IMG/VR virus record: IMGVR_UViG_3300048836_000170
Coordinates: 1 to 21,264 of that record
DNA: 21,264 nucleotides
From: a virus
Strand: one strand, 5' to 3'
Position numbers and translations under genes: made by a program. Below the pieces are notes generated by a model. That model was not told where the DNA came from and did not search any database. It saw nothing but the letters and a program-made list of their open reading frames with translations. Each line of letters opens with the position of its first letter. Position 1 is the first letter of the stretch. Of the stretch, positions 6,045 to 11,935 are shown piece by piece.

Positions 6045-6524
6045 TCAGGCCGCCTTCGCCTTCGCCCAGGGGGGCGTCGCCGACGCGGGCTTCTGCGCGG
6101 CGGGCTTGGCCTGCGCCGCGCCCGCGCCGACCGGCGAGAACCCGGTCACGTCGTTCGAGTCGCCATACGTGTCGCCCGGCTTGGCCTTGCGGACCTTGAC
6201 CGTCACCAGCGTCGGCTTTTCGTGCAGCTCGAGCGTGTCCGTGAGCTTCGGCAGACCGATCGCGTGGCACAGCGCCGAGAGCTGCGCCAGGCCGATCTGC
6301 TGGGCCTGTGCGTTCTCGTTGCGGATGTTCAGCCGCGCCCACAGCTTGCGGTTGGCGTGCTCGCCCTCGAGGATCTCGAACGTGAGCTTGAGAATGTCGC
6401 CGGTGCCAGCCTTCGTCGGCACGATCTCGGAATCGATCACGTGCGCGACGTACTTGCCGGCGGGCAGCAGGTCGAACTCCTGCTGGGGGGCGACGGTGGA
6501 ACTGTCGAATGAGAACTCGGCCAT
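6045..6524 (-). CDS. DUF669 protein, putative single-strand DNA-binding partner of the ATPase
   Basis: This 159-residue protein begins MAEFSFDSSTVAPQQEFDLL. Features of DUF669 (PF05037) are LPAGKYVAHVIDSEIVPTK, a beta segment LKLTFEILEGEHANRKLWAR, LNIRNENAQAQQIGLAQLSA and VTVKVRKAKPGDTYGDSNDV. The C-terminal 25 residues are Ala/Pro/Lys-rich and end PPWAKAKAA, lacking the acidic tip of bacterial SSB. The family accompanies Sak4-type ATPases in phage genomes and is usually viewed as an SSB-like partner; binding is inferred here. The start at 6524 is 1 nt beyond the ATPase stop, with GGAG in the leader. Confidence 0.8.
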   Translation of the reverse strand: MAEFSFDSSTVAPQQEFDLLPAGKYVAHVIDSEIVPTKAGTGDILKLTFEILEGEHANRKLWARLNIRNENAQAQQIGLAQLSALCHAIGLPKLTDTLELHEKPTLVTVKVRKAKPGDTYGDSNDVTGFSPVGAGAAQAKPAAQKPASATPPWAKAKAA

Positions 6525-6525
6525 T

Positions 6526-7305
6526 TCAGGCTCCTTCGGTTTCGGCGGCCGGCTCGGCCGCTGGTTGAGAAACTTTCGCGCCGATCGCCTCGGCGAACGC
6601 TGCCCAGGACAAAGGGAGCGAGTCGGGCAGCGCATAGCGGTTCTTCGCGAGGTACGCGGGGCGCTCGACCGTGTACAACAGGCGCTCGCCGGTGGTGACG
6701 CCGCGCGAGACCTTCTGGTTGAAGCCCACGTCGTCCTTCTTCACCATCGTCTTGAAGTTGGCGAACAGCACGCAGTCGCACCACTCCTGGACGAGTGCGG
6801 AGGAGCGCTCCTGCAGCTTCGGCATGTAGCGGTCGAACGGCTCGACTTCGGGGCTGTCGAAGCGCTTGATCTGCGCGTGGGCCAGCAGGATCACGGCCAT
6901 GCCTCGGTCGTTCCGGAGCGCGTTCAGCCCATCGAGAATGGTCCGCCACCGCTCTGCAGCGATCACGGCGCCCTTGCCATACGCGAGATCCTTCGCCTCG
7001 TGCTTCTCGTTGATGTCGTGCCAAATGAGCGCGTCGAGCCAGTCGAGAGAGTCGACGACGACCGTCTGGAACTCGTGCTCTTCGCTGTAGAGCACGCCGA
7101 TCGCCTCGATCACCTCGCCCTCTGTCTTGGCCAGCGGGAAGTGCGGCACCTGCAGCGTGCCCAGGCCGTCCTCGGTGAGGATGAAGATCGGGCTCGGGGC
7201 GCTTGCGCCGAACGTCGTCTTGCCCAGCCCGTGAGGGGCGTAGAGCATGACGCGGGGGGCGCGCACGGCGGCGGATCGGCTGATGGAATTCAGGTTGATA
7301 GCCAT
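6526..7305 (-). CDS. Sak4-like RecA-fold ATPase (AAA_24), single-strand annealing protein
   Basis: This 259-residue protein has a Walker A motif at residues 23-31 (APHGLGKTT, Lys29) and a Walker B strand at 81-86 (TVVVDS). A further strand AVILLAHAQIKRF (about residues 136-149) corresponds to the motif after the core ATPase strands. This order and length fit the AAA_24/Sak4 family (PF13479), RecA-fold proteins that anneal single strands for phage recombination, often with a single-strand binding protein. The next two genes downstream are exactly such a DUF669 protein and a PD-(D/E)XK nuclease. The ATG at 7305 has AAGGAGA about 12 nt upstream. The tail is Ala/Glu-rich and probably disordered. 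Confidence 0.85.
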   Translation of the reverse strand: MAINLNSISRSAAVRAPRVMLYAPHGLGKTTFGASAPSPIFILTEDGLGTLQVPHFPLAKTEGEVIEAIGVLYSEEHEFQTVVVDSLDWLDALIWHDINEKHEAKDLAYGKGAVIAAERWRTILDGLNALRNDRGMAVILLAHAQIKRFDSPEVEPFDRYMPKLQERSSALVQEWCDCVLFANFKTMVKKDDVGFNQKVSRGVTTGERLLYTVERPAYLAKNRYALPDSLPLSWAAFAEAIGAKVSQPAAEPAAETEGA

Positions 7306-7336
7306 GACTGGCCGTTCTCCTTGGGTTGCGGCCCGC

Positions 7337-7525
7337 CTACCGGGCGGGCGTCGGGGTAGGCTTGAGCACCCGGCCGTACCAGCGCTTGAGCGCCTCGGCC
7401 AGCGGCTGGGTGGCGATCGGCTCGGCCGGCTCGGTGCGCTTGGCGCGGCCGATGTCGCTCTTCTCGAGCACCTCGCGGGCTGACTGCAGCACGCGCGCCT
7501 CGCGGTAGGTGTGGGCGGGTTTCAT
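7337..7525 (-). CDS. Small conserved phage protein, unknown function
   Basis: This 62-residue basic protein begins MKPAHTYREARVLQSAREVL and has a second helix, PLAEALKRWYGRVLKP. It lies between a membrane protein and the Sak4-like ATPase, with 2 nt to the upstream gene and a 31-nt gap to the ATPase. A GCGAGG lies about 12 nt before the ATG. The pattern is familiar from phage early operons next to recombination genes, but no function is known. Confidence 0.58.
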   Translation of the reverse strand: MKPAHTYREARVLQSAREVLEKSDIGRAKRTEPAEPIATQPLAEALKRWYGRVLKPTPTPAR

Positions 7526-7527
7526 GG

Positions 7528-7755
7528 TCAGTCGAGCCTCGCGATGAGCGCCGCGATCTGCGGCAGGACGGTTTGCGGGTTGCCCTGCAGCCAGTCGACG
7601 ATGGCGATCAGGCCGGCGATGCCGGCGGCGAACAGCACGCCGTAACCAATGGCGATCGCGAACAGGTCCGCGGCGCGTAGTTGGTGGGCGGCGAGGTCGG
7701 CCTGGCGGGCGCGGCGCATGAGCCGCGACTCGGGGCGCAGGTAAGCGGGTCGCAT
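7528..7755 (-). CDS. Small single-pass membrane protein
   Basis: This 75-residue protein begins MRPAYLRPESRLMRRARQAD. A very basic N-terminus is followed by one strong hydrophobic helix (LFAIAIGYGVLFAAGIAGLI) and a short tail PQTVLPQIAALIARLD. By the positive-inside rule the N-terminus should be cytoplasmic. I choose the ATG at 7755, which overlaps the upstream stop as TGATG and lies 5 nt from GGGAGG; a GTG one codon earlier (7758) is the alternative. Early, promoter-proximal membrane proteins of phages often alter host physiology or exclude other phages, but nothing here shows which. Confidence 0.6.
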   Translation of the reverse strand: MRPAYLRPESRLMRRARQADLAAHQLRAADLFAIAIGYGVLFAAGIAGLIAIVDWLQGNPQTVLPQIAALIARLD

Positions 7756-8063
7756 CACAGCCTCCCGGAGATCAGCATGTCGGCGATCTCTTGTGCGAGC
7801 GCGTCGGTCATGTCGCGAGCGATGCAGTCCGCCTCGGTATGCCTGCCGGCCATGATGCGCAGCCGCAGGTAGTCGGCGGCGGCGAACAGGTCGATCTGCT
7901 GGCCGTCGATCTTCACGAAGATCCTGCTGTAGTCGATCTTCGCGTCGGCCTGCAGGTCGTTCAGCGCATCGGGGTCGTGGGCGATCGACTGCGCGCGATC
8001 CCAGGCGGCATCCGGACCCATGCGGAGGTCGTATGCGGAGTCGTTCAGTTGATTCGTTCTCAC
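7755..8063 (-). CDS. Phage early protein of unknown function
   Basis: This 102-residue protein starts at the GTG at 8063, which overlaps the upstream stop as GTGA (8060-8063) and has GGGAGC about 7 nt upstream. It begins VRTNQLNDSAYDLRMGPDAA. Visible features are a beta-like segment IDYSRIFVKIDGQQIDLFAA and a helical C-terminus (DMTDALAQEIADMLISG). No catalytic or metal motif is seen. An in-frame extension further upstream would read through the neighbour and the promoter region and is not credible. Confidence 0.58.
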   Translation of the reverse strand: MRTNQLNDSAYDLRMGPDAAWDRAQSIAHDPDALNDLQADAKIDYSRIFVKIDGQQIDLFAAADYLRLRIMAGRHTEADCIARDMTDALAQEIADMLISGRL

Positions 8064-8299
8064 AGCAGGGCTCCCAGCGTCAGTGCGCGCGTGGCGCGGC
8101 GGATGATTTCGTCGTCGGCCGGCGTGCGCGGCGGCGCGTAATCGAGAAGTTTGATCACGTCCGCGAGGGCCTCGCGCAGCAGCCGGTTCGTGCGCTCCAA
8201 CTGCTCGCGGTCGCGCTGCAGGAGCGCCGCGCGGAAACCGTCGGCAGCCGCCTGCGGGCTGTCCGCGAGTTTGGGGAGATCGGCGAGGGAGTGAGTCAT
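8060..8299 (-). CDS. First gene of the leftward operon, small helical protein
   Basis: This 79-residue protein begins MTHSLADLPKLADSPQAAAD and is helical with coiled-coil character (RDREQLERTNRLLREALADV). The ATG at 8299 follows GGAGG with 5-6 nt spacing. It would be the first reading frame of the PL transcript, with a leader of about 23 nt. It has no recognisable helix-turn-helix, protease or dimerisation domain of a CI-type repressor, although it occupies the promoter-proximal leftward slot. It might be an early regulator analogous in position to lambda N, but it lacks an obvious Arg-rich RNA-binding motif, so function is open. Confidence 0.6.
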   Translation of the reverse strand: MTHSLADLPKLADSPQAAADGFRAALLQRDREQLERTNRLLREALADVIKLLDYAPPRTPADDEIIRRATRALTLGALL

Positions 8300-8328
8300 C
8301 TGGGCCTCCGTGCGTGAGCAGTGGAGAC

Positions 8329-8357
8329 ATTGAACCATAGTTAAATTCTCGTGTCAA
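8329..8357 (-). promoter_or_regulatory. PL, leftward early promoter
   Basis: On the minus strand a perfect -35 TTGACA (8357-8352) is followed after 17 nt by TTCAAT (8334-8329) as -10. Initiation is expected near 8322, giving a leader of about 23 nt before the first gene. The -35 touches one operator and the -10 overlaps another, so a repressor or Cro would block it directly. Confidence 0.7.
8331..8344. promoter_or_regulatory. Operator O1 (PL, over the -10)
   Basis: The core AACCATAGTT at 8333-8342, flanked by TG on the left, is the reverse complement of the core AACTATGGTT found at two sites near PR. It overlaps the PL -10 box. Its centre is 23 bp from that of O2. Confidence 0.65.
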
Positions 8358-8367
8358 CCATGGTTCA
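8354..8367. promoter_or_regulatory. Operator O2 (PL, at the -35)
   Basis: TCAACCATGGTTCA contains the perfect 10-bp palindrome AACCATGGTT (8356-8365). It overlaps the first two bases of the PL -35. It is the most symmetric copy of the operator motif in the window. Confidence 0.65.
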
Positions 8368-8379
8368 GCGATGAACGAG

Positions 8380-8401
8380 AAAAAACCCGCCGAAGCGGGC
8401 T
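8380..8401 (-). terminator. Leftward intrinsic terminator inside the control region
   Basis: Read on the minus strand, CCCGC-TTCG-GCGGG (8399-8386) is followed immediately by six T residues (8385-8380): a compact GC stem, a stable TTCG tetraloop and a U tract. On the plus strand no T tract follows the stem, so the orientation is leftward. No annotated gene ends here, so what it terminates is unclear. Confidence 0.75.
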
Positions 8402-8430
8402 CGTTACTGTGGCGGCGGGGTGTCTGGCGG

Positions 8431-8446
8431 ACGCATGGTTGCAACC
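8431..8446. promoter_or_regulatory. Operator-like half site O3
   Basis: ACGCATGGTTGCAACC carries one good half site (CATGGTT) and the palindrome GGTTGCAACC. It is 33 bp centre-to-centre from O4, in the position of a third, weaker site of a lambdoid right operator. Weaker match than the other four. Confidence 0.35.
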
Positions 8447-8463
8447 CTACACATAGGCGGGGG

Positions 8464-8473
8464 AACTATGGTT
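8464..8473. promoter_or_regulatory. Operator O4 (PR, at the -35)
   Basis: Core AACTATGGTT, overlapping the first two bases of the PR -35 exactly as O2 overlaps the PL -35. Confidence 0.62.
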
Positions 8474-8500
8474 GCAATCGGCTGTGAACTATGGTTCAAT
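8472..8500 (+). promoter_or_regulatory. PR, rightward early promoter (leaderless cro predicted)
   Basis: TTGCAA (8472-8477) and TTCAAT (8495-8500) are separated by 17 nt. The layout relative to the operators is identical to PL. Initiation 6-7 nt after the -10 would fall at or next to the A of the cro ATG (8506), and no Shine-Dalgarno sequence precedes that ATG, so a leaderless transcript is predicted. Confidence 0.6.
8485..8498. promoter_or_regulatory. Operator O5 (PR, over the -10)
   Basis: TGAACTATGGTTCA is palindromic apart from its centre, 23 bp from O4, and overlaps the PR -10. Together with O1, O2 and O4 it defines the consensus TGAACYATGGTTCA. Confidence 0.65.
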
Positions 8501-8505
8501 GCGTC

Positions 8506-8724
8506 ATGCTCAAGAAAACGGCCATTGACCTACTCGGTGGTTCGGTATCCGCCGCAGCAGATGCCATCGGGATTTCGTACCAGGCCGTGGACAAGTGGCC
8601 TGACGATCTGCCGCCGCGGATTGCCGATCGCGTGCTGGCAGCGCTGGCGCGAAAGCACCTCCCGGAAAAGCTGCTCAAGGCAGCTGGCGAGGAGCCGCCC
8701 GAGCCCGCGAAAGCGGCCGCCTGA
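8506..8724 (+). CDS. cro: Cro-like transcriptional regulator
   Basis: This 72-residue protein begins MLKKTAIDLLGGSVSAAADA. A helix-turn-helix spans about residues 14-32 (VSAAADAIGISYQAVDKW), followed by LPPRIADRVLAALARKH. Size, the GISxQAVxxW recognition helix and the PPRIADRV segment match the P22 Cro / YdaS-like family. It sits immediately right of divergent operators, as cro does in lambdoid phages, and should repress PL and PR. The ATG at 8506 lacks a Shine-Dalgarno site; the predicted PR start coincides with it. The C-terminal 20 residues are Pro/Glu/Ala-rich and probably flexible. Confidence 0.85.
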   Translation: MLKKTAIDLLGGSVSAAADAIGISYQAVDKWPDDLPPRIADRVLAALARKHLPEKLLKAAGEEPPEPAKAAA

Positions 8725-8727
8725 TCC

Positions 8728-9075
8728 ATGTCGCTCGAACGCAAAGACGTGCGGGCGAAACGCCGTGGGCGGCAAATGATCGCCTACGCACCGAAGCCAG
8801 GATCGGTCGCCGACTACGTGCTGCGGCGCCTGCGTGAGCCGGCGGCGCCCGAGCGGATCTCGCAACTGTCGATTCAGCGAGCGCTGGGCAAACCGCAGGC
8901 CGCGTGCATCTGGCAGTCGTGCGAGCGTGCCGTCGACTACGGCCTGCTCGAGCGGGTGAACATCGAAGGCCGCACCTACTACTCGCTGCCGGAGCGCGAG
9001 CGGATCGAGGCCGGCGCGCGCGTCATGGCGTGGGTGGCGCGGCAGGCGGTGACCGAGATCCGGATTGCAGCGTGA
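8728..9075 (+). CDS. Small phage protein, possible winged helix
   Basis: This 115-residue basic protein begins MSLERKDVRAKRRGRQMIAY. A segment from about residue 25 to 90 (PGSVADYVLRRLREP...ISQLSIQRALG...ERAVDYGLLERVNIEGRTYY) has the helix-helix-helix-hairpin rhythm of a winged-helix domain. It starts 3 nt after cro and its stop overlaps the next start as GTGA (9072-9075), so it is in the PR operon. A DNA-binding role in replication or regulation is inferred from pattern only. Confidence 0.6.
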   Translation: MSLERKDVRAKRRGRQMIAYAPKPGSVADYVLRRLREPAAPERISQLSIQRALGKPQAACIWQSCERAVDYGLLERVNIEGRTYYSLPERERIEAGARVMAWVARQAVTEIRIAA

Positions 9076-9608
9076 TCAAGGCCATCGAGACCGTGTATCG
9101 CGGCTACAGGTTTCGCAGCCGGCTCGAGGCACGGTGGGCGGTGTTTTTCGATGCGCTTGGGATCAAGTGGGAGTACGAACCAGAGGGATATCACCTTTCT
9201 GATGGGTCGATGTACCTGCCTGACTTCTGGTTGCCTGGCTTCCACCTTCCGGGCGGCACGTTCGTCGAGGTTAAGCCACAAGGCGGCGACGTATCGAAGG
9301 CGCGTCAATTCGCACTTGACTCTGGCGCGGCGGTGCTGCTCGCAGTCGGAGCCCCGAGCGTGTCTTTGCTCGATTGCCTGTTCACTGACATCGGCGACGA
9401 TGGCGAACAGTGTCTTTCGACCTATAAAGTCGCATTCGACAGTAAGTACCTGCCATGTAACAAATCGCGCGGAGAGAGCAGGTTCTTCGTGTGTCCAGGC
9501 GACGATCACTGCGATGGCGATGAGTTTCTATTGGATGCAGTCATCGCAGCTCGCCAGGCCAGATTCGAACACGGGCAAGTCGGAGCGCCTTCGGCATGGA
9601 CGCGTTGA
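9072..9608 (+). CDS. PD-(D/E)XK-like phage endonuclease (putative)
   Basis: This 178-residue protein starts at the GTG at 9072 (GTGA overlap) and begins VIKAIETVYRGYRFRSRLEA. The sequence FRSRLEARWAVFFDALGIKW, then EYEPEG, then YLPDFWLPG, then FVEVKP is characteristic of a phage family with a restriction-endonuclease-like core: Asp in PDFWLP and the Glu/Lys pair in EVKP fit the D...ExK catalytic set. The C-terminal half carries several Cys (CLFTDIGDDGEQC, CPGDDHCDGD), possibly a metal site. It lies just before the replication gene. Nuclease activity is inferred, not shown. Confidence 0.6.
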   Translation: MIKAIETVYRGYRFRSRLEARWAVFFDALGIKWEYEPEGYHLSDGSMYLPDFWLPGFHLPGGTFVEVKPQGGDVSKARQFALDSGAAVLLAVGAPSVSLLDCLFTDIGDDGEQCLSTYKVAFDSKYLPCNKSRGESRFFVCPGDDHCDGDEFLLDAVIAARQARFEHGQVGAPSAWTR

Positions 9609-11743
9609 TGGCCAACGTCGTACCGATCGGCCAGTCACGCCCCATGATCGAGTACGCGCTGGCCTATGCGGCGCTCGGCTGGCCAGTGTTCCCGGTGCAA
9701 TGGGTAGAACAATCCGTCGACAACGAGTCCGGCGAAGTCCAGAACCGCTGCTCGTGCAAGTCGCCGACATGCGATCGCGCCGGGAAACACCCGCTCACGC
9801 GCGGCGGGTTTCGCGACGCATCGTCCGACGCCGAACAGGTGCGCCAGTGGTGGTCGCAATGGCCGATGGCAAACATCGGTGTGACCACGGGCCCCACCTG
9901 CTGGGTGCTCGACATCGACTTCCGGCACGGCAAGGACGGGCACCTGACAGTCGAAGCGCTCGAGCGCAAACACGGCCTGCTGCCGCAAACACTCTCGGCG
10001 CGTAGCCAGGGCGGTGGACGCCACCTGTTCTTCCGGCCAGCGCCCGGCGTCGGCTGCTCGACCGAACGGGTCGGCCGCGGCGTGGACGTACGAGGCCGCG
10101 GCGGCTACATCATCGTCGAACCCAGCCGCATCACCGGAACCTATGCGTTCGAAGACTGGGACGTTCTGTCCGGGGAGCCACCCGAGCTGTGCGACGCGCC
10201 AGCGTGGCTGCTCGAGCTCGTGGCCAACAAGCCGGACAACGCCGCCGCTCCCGCTGTCCCGTTTCGCCACGTCGAGCCGGATACGCTCGACGACCTGCGC
10301 TCGGCGCTCTCATGGCTGGACTGCTCGAACTACCAGGCGTGGATCGACGTCGGCCTTGCGCTCAAGCCCCTCGGCGACAACGGCTTCTGGTTGTGGGACG
10401 AATGGAGCCGGACCTATCCCGGGTACAACTTTCAGCAGATCCGCCAGAAGTGGCACAGCTTCAAGACCAACCGGATCGGCCACGAGTCGATCTTCTCCAG
10501 GGCACAAGCCCGCGGATGGCAAAACCCCAGGGCCCGTGCCGCCGACCCCACCCCGGACGAACCCGCCACCCGACCGATCGCGGCCTCGGCCTTCACGCTC
10601 AGAGACCCCTCGACGATCGAGCCGCGCGACTGGCTCTACAAACGCATCTGGATCCGGCGCTACGTCACCGGCACCTTTGCGCCCGGCGCCGCCGCCAAGA
10701 CACAGGTCAACCTGTATGACCTGGTGACGGTCGCCTGCGGGTTCGACCTGTCCACGCGGGAGCCGCTCAAACGCGGCCCGCTGCGCGTCTGGTACATCAA
10801 CGTCGAGGACGATCGCGAAGAAATCGATCGCCGCCTGGCGGCAATCTGTCTGCACTACGGCGTCACCGACGCCGACCTCGGCGGACGGCTGCACGTCGAC
10901 ACCGACCGAGAAGGGCGCTATCTGGTCGCCGAGACCCTCAAGGTCGGCGTCATCGTACGCAAGGCCGTGGTCGAAGCGATCCTGGAACAGATCCACGAGC
11001 TCGGGATCGACCTGGTGCTCATCGACCCGCTCGTCGGGCTGCACGCGGTCAGCGAGAACAGCAACCCGGAGATGAACCGGGTCATCGCCCAGCTTCGGCG
11101 CGTGGCCGAAGAGGGCGCCTGCGGCGTTCACGTCATCCACCACGTCCGCAAGGGCACCGACGGCGACGAGGTGAGCGCCGAGGACGGCCGCGGCGCCTCG
11201 GCCATCAAGGACGCCTGTCGGGCTATCAGAACGCTCACGCCCATGTCGGAGAAGGAAGCGGCCGAGTTCGGCGTGGCGCTCGAGCGACGGCGCTTCTACG
11301 TGTGGGCCAACCATAGCGGCAAGCCGAACCTCGCGCCGCCAATCTCGGTGCGCGACTGGTACTTCCTCGAGGACGTCGGACTCGGCAACGCCCGTCCCGA
11401 CCGCGACGAAGACAGGATCGGCGTACCTACACCCTGGCGCCCGCCGTCCGTGTTCGAAGGCGTCTCGCTCGACGACTGCCGGCGCATCTGGACCGCCATC
11501 GACGGCATCCGCGACCCGCTGGCCTGCGCCCGCGAGAGCTCCCAGTCGCTCGCCTGGCTCGGCGTGCTGATCTGCAACCTGATGGACTGGATCCCGACCG
11601 AGGAGTCCGCCAAAGCCCAAGCCAAGCGAATGATCGGCGAATGGGAACGGTCCGGCGTGCTCGAAAAAGTGAAGTTCCGCGACGCAGCAAAAGGCCGCGA
11701 CGTGCCCTGCTATCGGCTCGGAAGCGCCGCGAAGATGAACTGA
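9596..11743 (+). CDS. Replication protein: primase-polymerase plus RepA-like ATPase
   Basis: A 715-residue bifunctional replication protein. Residues about 15-205 are a Prim-Pol domain (PF09250): a Cys/His group CSCKSPTC...GKHP (52-66), the metal-binding WVLDIDFRHG (DID at 106-108), SARSQGGGRHLFF (His143) and GRGGYIIVEPS. Residues about 230-310 match a primase C-terminal domain (PriCT-2: SNYQAWIDVGLALK...FWLWDEWSRT...KWHSF). Residues 350-560 form an AAA_25/RepA-like ATPase: Walker A-like FAPGAAAKT (361-369), Walker B LVLIDP (473-478, Asp477), then HVIHHVRKG. The Walker A lacks the usual Gly before Lys. The start at 9596 overlaps the previous gene; an ATG at 9608 (TGATG) is an equal alternative. 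It probably initiates phage replication. Confidence 0.88.
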   Translation: MDALMANVVPIGQSRPMIEYALAYAALGWPVFPVQWVEQSVDNESGEVQNRCSCKSPTCDRAGKHPLTRGGFRDASSDAEQVRQWWSQWPMANIGVTTGPTCWVLDIDFRHGKDGHLTVEALERKHGLLPQTLSARSQGGGRHLFFRPAPGVGCSTERVGRGVDVRGRGGYIIVEPSRITGTYAFEDWDVLSGEPPELCDAPAWLLELVANKPDNAAAPAVPFRHVEPDTLDDLRSALSWLDCSNYQAWIDVGLALKPLGDNGFWLWDEWSRTYPGYNFQQIRQKWHSFKTNRIGHESIFSRAQARGWQNPRARAADPTPDEPATRPIAASAFTLRDPSTIEPRDWLYKRIWIRRYVTGTFAPGAAAKTQVNLYDLVTVACGFDLSTREPLKRGPLRVWYINVEDDREEIDRRLAAICLHYGVTDADLGGRLHVDTDREGRYLVAETLKVGVIVRKAVVEAILEQIHELGIDLVLIDPLVGLHAVSENSNPEMNRVIAQLRRVAEEGACGVHVIHHVRKGTDGDEVSAEDGRGASAIKDACRAIRTLTPMSEKEAAEFGVALERRRFYVWANHSGKPNLAPPISVRDWYFLEDVGLGNARPDRDEDRIGVPTPWRPPSVFEGVSLDDCRRIWTAIDGIRDPLACARESSQSLAWLGVLICNLMDWIPTEESAKAQAKRMIGEWERSGVLEKVKFRDAAKGRDVPCYRLGSAAKMN

Positions 11744-11935
11744 GGCCCCCACTATGCCCCACTGTTCCACCACTTCTACCCCCACTTCCCACCAAGGCCG
11801 TTTTCACCCCTCAACCCCCCACCCCCACCACCTCCTAGGGGGTGTGGGGGTGGTGGGGGGGTGGCGGTGGGGTGGCGGAAAGCGGTCTCCAAGGCCCCCT
11901 CACCCCACCACGTTTTCCCCCACCTGGGTGATGGC
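11744..11935. other. Intergenic C/G-tract region with hairpin and G-quadruplex motif
   Basis: No credible gene lies in these 192 nt. The left part repeats CCCCACT three times (near 11746, 11756 and 11779) among C tracts. A near-perfect inverted repeat spans 11819-11853 (CCACCCCCACCACCTCC against GGGGGTGTGGGGGTGG) with almost no loop. From 11838 the plus strand reads G5, TGT, G5, TGGT, G7, TGGCGGT, G4, a canonical four-tract G-quadruplex motif. It follows the replication gene directly, so an origin, a replication-pausing site or a transcription-attenuating structure are all possible; the sequence does not decide between them. Confidence 0.6.

Noticed and set aside
6016-7359. Long rightward frame of about 447 codons opposite the DUF669 and Sak4 genes
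   Set aside because: Antisense shadow; the leftward genes have clear motifs and coupled junctions.
8060-8299. First leftward gene as a cI repressor or lambda N homologue
   Set aside because: No HTH, no cleavage or dimerisation domain and no Arg-rich motif; position alone is not evidence.
8371-8487. Rightward frame beginning MNEKKPAEAGS inside the control region
   Set aside because: It is the translation of the terminator hairpin and the operators; it has no ribosome-binding site and no protein-like continuation.
10310-11785. Long leftward frame of about 490 codons opposite the replication gene
   Set aside because: High-GC shadow frame antisense to a well-supported primase-ATPase gene; no recognisable domain.
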